In this document: positions 58,108-64,000 of the stretch, piece after piece | Layout: every line of letters begins with the position of its first letter | Position numbering within the stretch: position 1 is the first letter of the stretch | NCBI GenBank assembly: GCA_036924085.1 | Contig: JAVGWX010000005.1 | Coordinates: forward strand, 81,706,666-81,770,665 | Direction: 5' to 3' | Source: Ariolimax columbianus | Lineage: Eukaryota; Mollusca; Gastropoda; Stylommatophora; Arionidae | Length of the DNA stretch: 64,000 nucleotides | Notes under the pieces: generated by a model | Seen by the model: the letters and a program-made list of their open reading frames with translations, nothing else | Told to the model about the DNA's origin: nothing | The model's database searches: none | Program-made: the position numbers and the translations under genes

Positions 58108-58457
58108 GGGATCAAGATGCTGAGCAGCGCATGCGCTGCAGTGGTCAGCGACCCATAGTTGACTGCTAGCGTCAGGGCCAGCGAACCAAAGCAGCCAAGA
58201 CCCTTCTACACATCAAACGCGGTGATCCTGGATAACAGGCTGTAGCAGGTAGACTGGCTAAGGAGAAGGGATCGAAGAGGGAATTCAAACCTGGTACTAA
58301 ACAAATTCTTGCTGAAGTCAGATGTGTTGGACCGAAAGGTGCAAATATCGCAGTCAAGCTGTAAACTACGACACAACGCATTCCGTTCTCTGGACTACAT
58401 TCTGCTACCTAAACCCTTTCAGAGTTTGGTAGCAGGAGATTGAGAACGAACGAAGCC
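58108..58457 (+). mobile_element. SINE family A, full-length copy 4 nested in a hAT element
   Basis: About 350 bp from GGGATCAAGATGCTGAGCAG to AACGAACGAAGCC, flanked by a perfect 11-bp duplication (AGAAAGAGTTT at 58097-58107 and 58458-58468). It splits the transposase relic between SLSNDTVKK and YFALQLD, so its boundaries are independently confirmed. Confidence 0.93.
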
Positions 58458-59865
58458 AGAAAGAGTTTACATATTTTGCTCTGCAACTGGACTAAAACAG
58501 AGATATAATAAAGAAAACGACTTTATTGTGCTGCGTTAGTAATGAGCAATAAACGAAATATTTTATAAGACTTTCTGTTCATCTCCTCCTTCGTGTACAC
58601 TACGGCTGAAGAAGTATTTAACAGCTACGAGATATCACATATCAAGACATGGATTGGTTGAGATGCGTTGGAATTGGCCAGACAGGACACGTACAATGTC
58701 TGGAAAGTGTAATGGACTTGCTGAATGAATTAAAGAAATCATACCATCTGTGACTTGATACCATTGATGCATACATAGAAAAGCATTAGTTGCTACGACG
58801 TTACTAGAAAAACGCCAACATACCTTGAATGATAGTTAAAATTTACAATGTTATAAGTAGCCAAGTCACTTAATTCATAACTTTTTGAGCAGCTTTGCAA
58901 AGATATTAACAGTGAACATGATCAACTTTAGTTACATTGTGGCTATCACGAGATAAAGTTTTATCATGCTTTGGTGAACTGTGAGAAGAAGTAAGAATAT
59001 TCCTCACAGAGCAGAGATCGTTTTTACAGATTTTTCCTGGTTAGTAAAACTAGTATATGATATCTCTTCTCACTTAAATATGCTCAACTGAAATCTTCAA
59101 GGAAAAGAAGTTACAGTTTTTCCAAGATAATTAATTAAAGACAAGATCGAAGCAATTATTTAAACAATTGGCATCATCGTTTATTGAATCATAAATATGA
59201 AATATTTCCAAACCTCATACATGTTCTTTGTTATATCAACGAAGTGTTGTCTGAGAAGGACACATCAATTATCGTGCAACATTTCAATGATTTGCGACAT
59301 GGTTTCCAAGAATATTGTCCTGTCTATGATGCATGCTCAAACTGGATTATCGATCCATTTTTAATTAATGTGTATGAAGTAGGAGAGAGGTTCATGGAAC
59401 TATCCATGGGTCGTGTTCTGAAACTGCAGTTTAAGAAACAGTTCTTTGTAAATTTCTGGGCTCACTTACAAACAGATTATCCGAAACTTTGAAAAAGGCT
59501 TTGAAAGTATTGCTATCTTTCACAAGGACATACTTGTGTGAAAAGCCATTCTCTGCTCTTGTTTATCTTGAAAATAAGTCTACAAACTGTACAGAAGATT
59601 CCGCAATTAACCCCAGTTTAACAATGCTTGTAAGTGACATGCAAAATCGGCCTTCTCATTAAAGAAAGTGAACAGTTTATTTGAACTATCAATCATCAAT
59701 TTAGGATACTTGAGACTTCTAAGCCTCAGAGGATTTCAGTAAACATAAGAGAGTGCAAATTGTCGAGTACCTGTAACACGGATTCAGAAGGATATATATC
59801 TGATAAATATAATTTAATTTAAAGTGAACATATTGGGCATCACCTCACCCTCACACTGTGAACAT

Positions 59866-60243
59866 TCACATCACATTACCCTCAGCGTCAGTCAGGCAAA
59901 TATGCAAGGATGCCAACAATATTCTATATGTCTCCCGATCTTTTGCAATTATGTACCAATGCGGGCTTAGGTCTTTCATCAGTCCATCACATAGATGGAC
60001 ACCCGTGTAGACGTACACAGGCATATGGTCATCAAAACATTGTGCTACGTGTCCATCTGTTGGCAGGTATACACACTGCATGTCCAGCCCAGCGATGTTT
60101 GCGTGGAATTGATGCTTCCACAATGTCCAGAAACAAAGTTTGACGTTGAATTTCTTCATGTCAGATACTATAGAAATGTGTAGTACGTGTCGCTCCATTA
60201 CTATCTGTGTCACTCGGAGCCTATCGGCATTTGTTTTGCACAC
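59866..60243 (-). other. Unrecognised 125-codon open frame in the 3' part of the hAT element
   Basis: An open minus-strand frame with a normal amino-acid mix (several Cys, His and Trp) in the otherwise unassigned 59670-60700 segment, opposite to the transposase. No motif was recognised. It may be a chance frame, a captured exon or another inserted element. Confidence 0.3.
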
Positions 60244-60794
60244 GTCACGTAAAACATTGATGGCATAACAATGAATTGAAAGTGAGTTCTATTGCTGTGG
60301 TGTCTTTCATCTTGGACTATTGGCTTAATGAAGTTGTAAGATACAAAGTTGCTTTTTGTCTTCTAGAGATTTCGTGGTCAATTATGTCACATTATCATTA
60401 TGTGGTTGATATTTATTGATTGGCCTTGGTATATATAGGAATTAACATCCTCAATAGTTTCCTCTCTGTGAACACTATAAACTTTGATTCAAACTGATTA
60501 TCATTTTCGAAATTGTGCAAATATTGGTTTTTAATGGAAAAAAGGGATGGTGTCAGTTGCAGATCTAGAGGATTAATTAAAATTGGAAGGTAAGAGAAAA
60601 TTTTAAGTTAGAATTTATCATGTTTTCTTGTTTATTAACAATGCATTTTCATTTTCAATTGCGGGCATTGTTTACTATTTCAAGCACAGATAATTCCTTC
60701 CTGAACATTTTCATATATGGAATATTTTGGGGGTCCACGGAAACAAAAAATATTGAAAAGAGGTCCGTGGTACCGAAAGGGTTAAGAACCATTA

Positions 60795-61586
60795 GTTTAT
60801 CAAATTTGTTGGAAGTGTTTAACATACTTTTTCAAAGCTCAAACTATTTGTAATCTAGCATGCAGTAGTAACATAGTTCCAATTGTGTGAGATTAGGTGA
60901 ATCTGCAATGGGGAAGCATTTTGATGAAGTGTTTCACAAGTTCTTAATGTTGAAGGCAAGAAAATAAAATTTCTCATTTAGATTTGCTAGGAACATTAAT
61001 ACTCAAATAGTATTTAGAATGATGTATGGTCTGGCACTGAAGGAGGTTCATTTGTAACAGGGTGGAACACAAACACAATGAGTTACTTCTATAGGAAAAC
61101 ATCATCCATAGTGATGCCGACCGCTAGTATCGTTGGATATTTGGTTCTGCCGAGCTGCTCTTCACTCTTTTGTAGAAAATGACAAATTGGGCTAGGGCAT
61201 TTGCAGGTGTTTTGTAGTTGATAAGTGGACCTGTATAAGGTGTTAGTGGGGACGAAGATTAACGTCTGGTCATGCAAAACACATTGATCAGACATGTTAG
61301 TCAGGGTTTGGCAAAAATACTAGCCAAGACCCCCACTTCGCCTTCAACGTAGTTCTTGGAAACGGGATGTTTTTCTTGGCAGTCCTGGCTAACGAAGTGA
61401 GGGATTAATGTAATCCCTATAGTAGTGAGCGACACGCTGATGAAGCCAAAAATAGCACAACCTTCTGAAGAACCCCAGTCCACCTTCATTCGCATGCTGG
61501 GGATGTGAGGAAAGCTACTGCATCCCGTCACATAACGTCCTATTCAGGGCGCAGAAAAAAGTAAGACTATTCATTGTGGGTATTCA
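60795..61586. other. Unassigned sequence
   Basis: Nothing recognised between the hAT right end and the 51-bp arrays. Confidence 0.5.
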
Positions 61587-61890
61587 CAACATCAACCTAA
61601 GGTGTTAGGTATCTGTAACGGAGATTGATTGATGACACAACATCAACCTAAGGTGTTAGGTATCTGTAACGGAGATTGATTGATGACACAACATCAACCT
61701 AAGGTGTTAGGTATCTGTAACGGAGATTGATTGATGACACAACATCAACCTAAGGTGTTAGGTATCTGTAACGGAGATTGATTGATGACACAACATCAAC
61801 CTAAGGTGTTAGGTATCTGTAACGGAGATTGATTGATGACACAACATCAACCTAAGGTGTTAGGTATCTGTAACGGAGATTGATTGATGA
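61587..61890. repeat. 51-bp minisatellite 1, six copies
   Basis: Units with CATCAACCTAAGGTGTTAGG, TATCTGTAACGGAGATTGAT and TGATGACACAA; nearly perfect. Confidence 0.95.
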
Positions 61891-61914
61891 CATATAGTTG
61901 CATCTATCATTACG

Positions 61915-62190
61915 ACTATTGCGACTGTATGACTAAGATCCTGCGGATGACAAAAAGTTCCTACTGCCATTATGATTGTGTGACTAGGGTCCTGCGGATG
62001 ACACAAAGTTCCTACTGCCATCATGATTGTGTGACTAGGGTCTTGCGGATGACACAAAGTTCCTACTGCCATCATGATTGTGTGACTAGGGTCCTGCGGA
62101 TGACACAAAGTTCCTACTGCCATCATGATTGTGTGACTAGGGTCTTGCGGATGACACAAAGTTCATACTGCCATCGTGAATGCGTGACAG
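61915..62190. repeat. 51-bp minisatellite 2, five to six copies
   Basis: Units with GTGACTAGGGTCCTGCGGAT, GACACAAAGTTCCTACTGCC and ATCATGATT. Same period as its neighbour and shares GATGACACAA with it. Confidence 0.93.
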
Positions 62191-62819
62191 AAAAAGAATG
62201 CAATTTGACTATTCAAATTCACCCTGTCACATGAGCTGTGAACGCCCAATCAAAACAAGCGAGTGGTTCCCGCGACAAGCTATGCTCCACAATAAGGAGT
62301 GATAGACAAAGGAACTCACAGATCATGGCGAGACACTAGTACACGGTTGTTAACCACTGCATCATGTCATATATTCAACTAAAGTCACCAACCTCAATGC
62401 AATCACCATGTTCGCTTATGCTGGTTAACTCCTCAACCTCAACTCATTATGTGCTACGCATAGACTCTGAAAACCAAAACCATCTCCTGGTATTTTCTTA
62501 CTAACAGGAGAACTTAACTTTACTTAACTTCATTATAATTGTATAGATCGCTCTGCAGAGTCTATATACAGCCAGTTTATGCTACTCAAGTTAATCTAAA
62601 AATAAATTTGTGCATCCAATGTATAAGAAGAGGTGAGGTGCAAGTGTCTGATGATCTAAACCTCTACTGCTGTTAGCGTATGAAGCCAAGAGTTGTCAAT
62701 TCATTCAGGAAAAAAGAAACTCTTAACTATGAATTACTGTTGTTTAGTGTTAGGAAAAACTGAGAAAGATGCCTTTAACACGCCAGTGTGGGATATTGTG
62801 AATATGGGTTTAGGCCCAT
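62190..62819. other. Unassigned sequence
   Basis: No gene or repeat seen. Confidence 0.5.
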
Positions 62820-63215
62820 ATTTTTCTTGACCATCGGCACACTAGGATGTATGTGGCCCACATCACTCTGGCCGCCTTTACTTGACCATCGGCACACTAG
62901 GAGTTATGTGGCCCACATCACTCTGACCGCCTTTACTTGACCATCGGCACACTAGGAGTTATGTGGCCCACATCACTCTGACCGCCTTTACTTGACCATC
63001 GGCACACTAGGAGTTATGTGGCCCACATCACTCTGACCGCCTTTACTTGACCATCGGCACACTAGGAGTTATGTGGCCCACATCACTCTGATCGCCTCTA
63101 CTTGACCATCGGCACACTAGGAGTTATGTGGCCCACATCGCTCTGACCGCCTTTACTTGACCATCGGCACACTAGGAGTTATGTGGCCAACATCACTCTG
63201 GCCGCTTTTACTTTC
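62820..63215. repeat. 55-bp minisatellite, seven copies
   Basis: Units with GACCATCGGCACACTAGGAG, TTATGTGGCCCACATCACTC and TGACCGCCTTTACTT. Confidence 0.95.
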
Positions 63216-63227
63216 CCAGATTATTAT

Positions 63228-63352
63228 AGTACCAAATTTATGAGGCTGGGCCGACCACCAGGAGCCAATTGAAAAAAATATCACACCAGCTGGGAACCAA
63301 ACCCTGATCACTTAGCTGGAAATCAGTGCACTAACTACATTGTTCCCTTAGT
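63228..63352 (-). mobile_element. tRNA-derived SINE family D (fragment)
   Basis: On the minus strand: GGAACAATGTAGTTAGTGCA, then AAGTGATCAGGGTTTGGTTC, a tRNA-like A and B box arrangement, followed by AGCTGGTGTGATATTTTTTT. This is a head typical of tRNA SINEs. The body beyond the A/T run is short. Confidence 0.65.
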
Positions 63353-64000
63353 GGTAGTCATGATTACATCATGATTCCTTTTGTGGTGTGACATATTGAG
63401 TATGTGTACAAAGCATTGCAATCACACAAGATGCTCGAGTGGCTGAGTAGAAAATCTCTGATGCACCGATGGAGAGTTAAGTGGCCCAAAATGTTGCAAT
63501 GCATTACGCCTTGGCTATAACTACTACTAGCTATTTCTACTATAGCTACTGCTACCAATTCTGATCTGAACATAGAGATTTCCTTGCACGAGGTATGAAG
63601 TGAGGCTGGGTAAATCTTAAAAATGTGACGATTCCTTGGGAGAACCCACGGCTAGATGACAGCACTTTAGGTTTGCATATTTGAAGAGCTCCCTCAAATC
63701 CCCCAACCTGAGTGATTCTAAAGCAGATACCTTTCTAACCCATGAAGAGACGACATAGACTGTCTTGAGTGAATGGAGCTGGGATAGAACTGCTTGAGAC
63801 TCCGACTCAATATGGTGCTCTATCATGTGTTTTAAACCTGTATTCGAATTGATTCTATATTTTTCTTCGTTGATCTGCTTCAACCATGGGTGACGGGCGC
63901 ATTCTCTTTTTATTTTGGTTCATATTTTCCTACAGAATTGAGTAGCCAGCACTATGCCCAAACATCCTCAGTTTACATTTTCAACAGACCTGGCATAATA
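63353..64000. other. Unassigned sequence at the window edge
   Basis: A minus-strand 88-codon frame (63617-63883) has no recognised motif and could be a transposon fragment. Confidence 0.45.

Larger units (their letters stand above)
57440..59665 (+). pseudogene. hAT transposase relic, near complete in extent (ZBED5-like)
   Basis: Family blocks appear in the right order across frameshifts and two SINEs. BED-finger end: ILSNETMKPTK (57487). Linker: FSKVLGKKE and FEFAQLIERTGKPTQ (57920). SLSNDTVKKIIYGLSANI (58033). YFALQLD (58470). SCFGEL and EVRIFLTEQRS (58975-59020). The frame 59184-59492 is the best preserved part, followed by LLSFTRTYLCEKPFSAL (59507), the C-terminal dimerisation block. ZBED5/FAM200 proteins are domesticated relatives of such transposases; this copy is a plain relic with many stops. 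Confidence 0.85.
56854..60794 (+). mobile_element. hAT (ZBED5-like) element with nested SINEs
   Basis: About 3.9 kb. The left end CGGCAGTTCTCAACCTGTGG and the right end GGGTTAAGAACCATTA are inverted hAT-type termini, with GTTTATAC and GTTTATCA as a degenerate 8-bp duplication. It contains a decayed transposase on the + strand and SINE insertions at 57650-57906 and 58108-58457. The segment 59670-60700 is not recognised; a 125-codon minus-strand frame lies in it. Terminal positions may be off by one or two bases. Confidence 0.78.

Overview
The window looks like a piece of an invertebrate animal nuclear genome, most probably a mollusc. It has spliced introns with GT/AG borders, tRNA-derived SINEs, many decayed LINE, hAT and mariner elements, long minisatellites, and an 18S rRNA fragment whose variable region reads like a molluscan 18S. 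Taxon assignment is inference. There are no operons, no intact viral genes and no CRISPR array. Nearly all long open frames are by-products of minisatellites whose period is a multiple of three.

One host gene can be supported: a four-exon claudin/PMP22-superfamily gene on the + strand. Its exons are 8397-8592, 27973-28056, 31365-31514 and 38697-38935. All three introns are phase 1, the coding length is exactly 669 nt (222 residues plus stop), and the conserved GLWxxC signature lies in exon 2. Its 30 kb of introns are filled with transposable elements and minisatellites.

The most interesting object lies in intron 3 (32397-35454). It is a 3,058-bp retroposon flanked by a perfect 14-bp target-site duplication, inserted in the reverse-transcriptase frame of an older LINE relic. 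Its body is made from the ribosomal RNA locus. In order it holds a 5'ETS-like leader, the first ~145 nt of 18S, a large central part of 18S, reiterated 18S/28S junction modules, the 28S 3' terminus, a further partial 28S 3' copy, and a ~490-bp 3' module ending in (GAA)n. That 3' module occurs again on the other strand at 19901-20376, about 97% identical by eye and with its own perfect 14-bp duplication. The family therefore moved recently. The same short terminus (ACGAAGAAGAAG) ends an RNase-H LINE (1020-1962) and a SINE family (four clear copies), which suggests shared LINE machinery.

Layout: 0-8 kb holds LINE and SINE insertions, 21-bp and AT-rich minisatellites. 8.4-39 kb is the claudin-like gene, with a G-rich array, 34/36-, 31- and 43/47-bp minisatellites, several LINE relics, a mariner relic and the rDNA retroposon. 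39-50 kb is mostly minisatellites, including a 54-bp array with a 483-bp higher-order duplication. 50-54 kb has minisatellites with a hAT-type MITE inserted. 54.7-60.8 kb holds two hAT (ZBED5-like) relics, the second containing two nested SINEs with clear duplications. 61-64 kb holds three minisatellites and a SINE.

A recurring theme is that several tandem arrays begin inside recognisable transposon coding sequence, so they grew out of transposon bodies. All family assignments were made by reading translated motifs by eye; no database search was possible.
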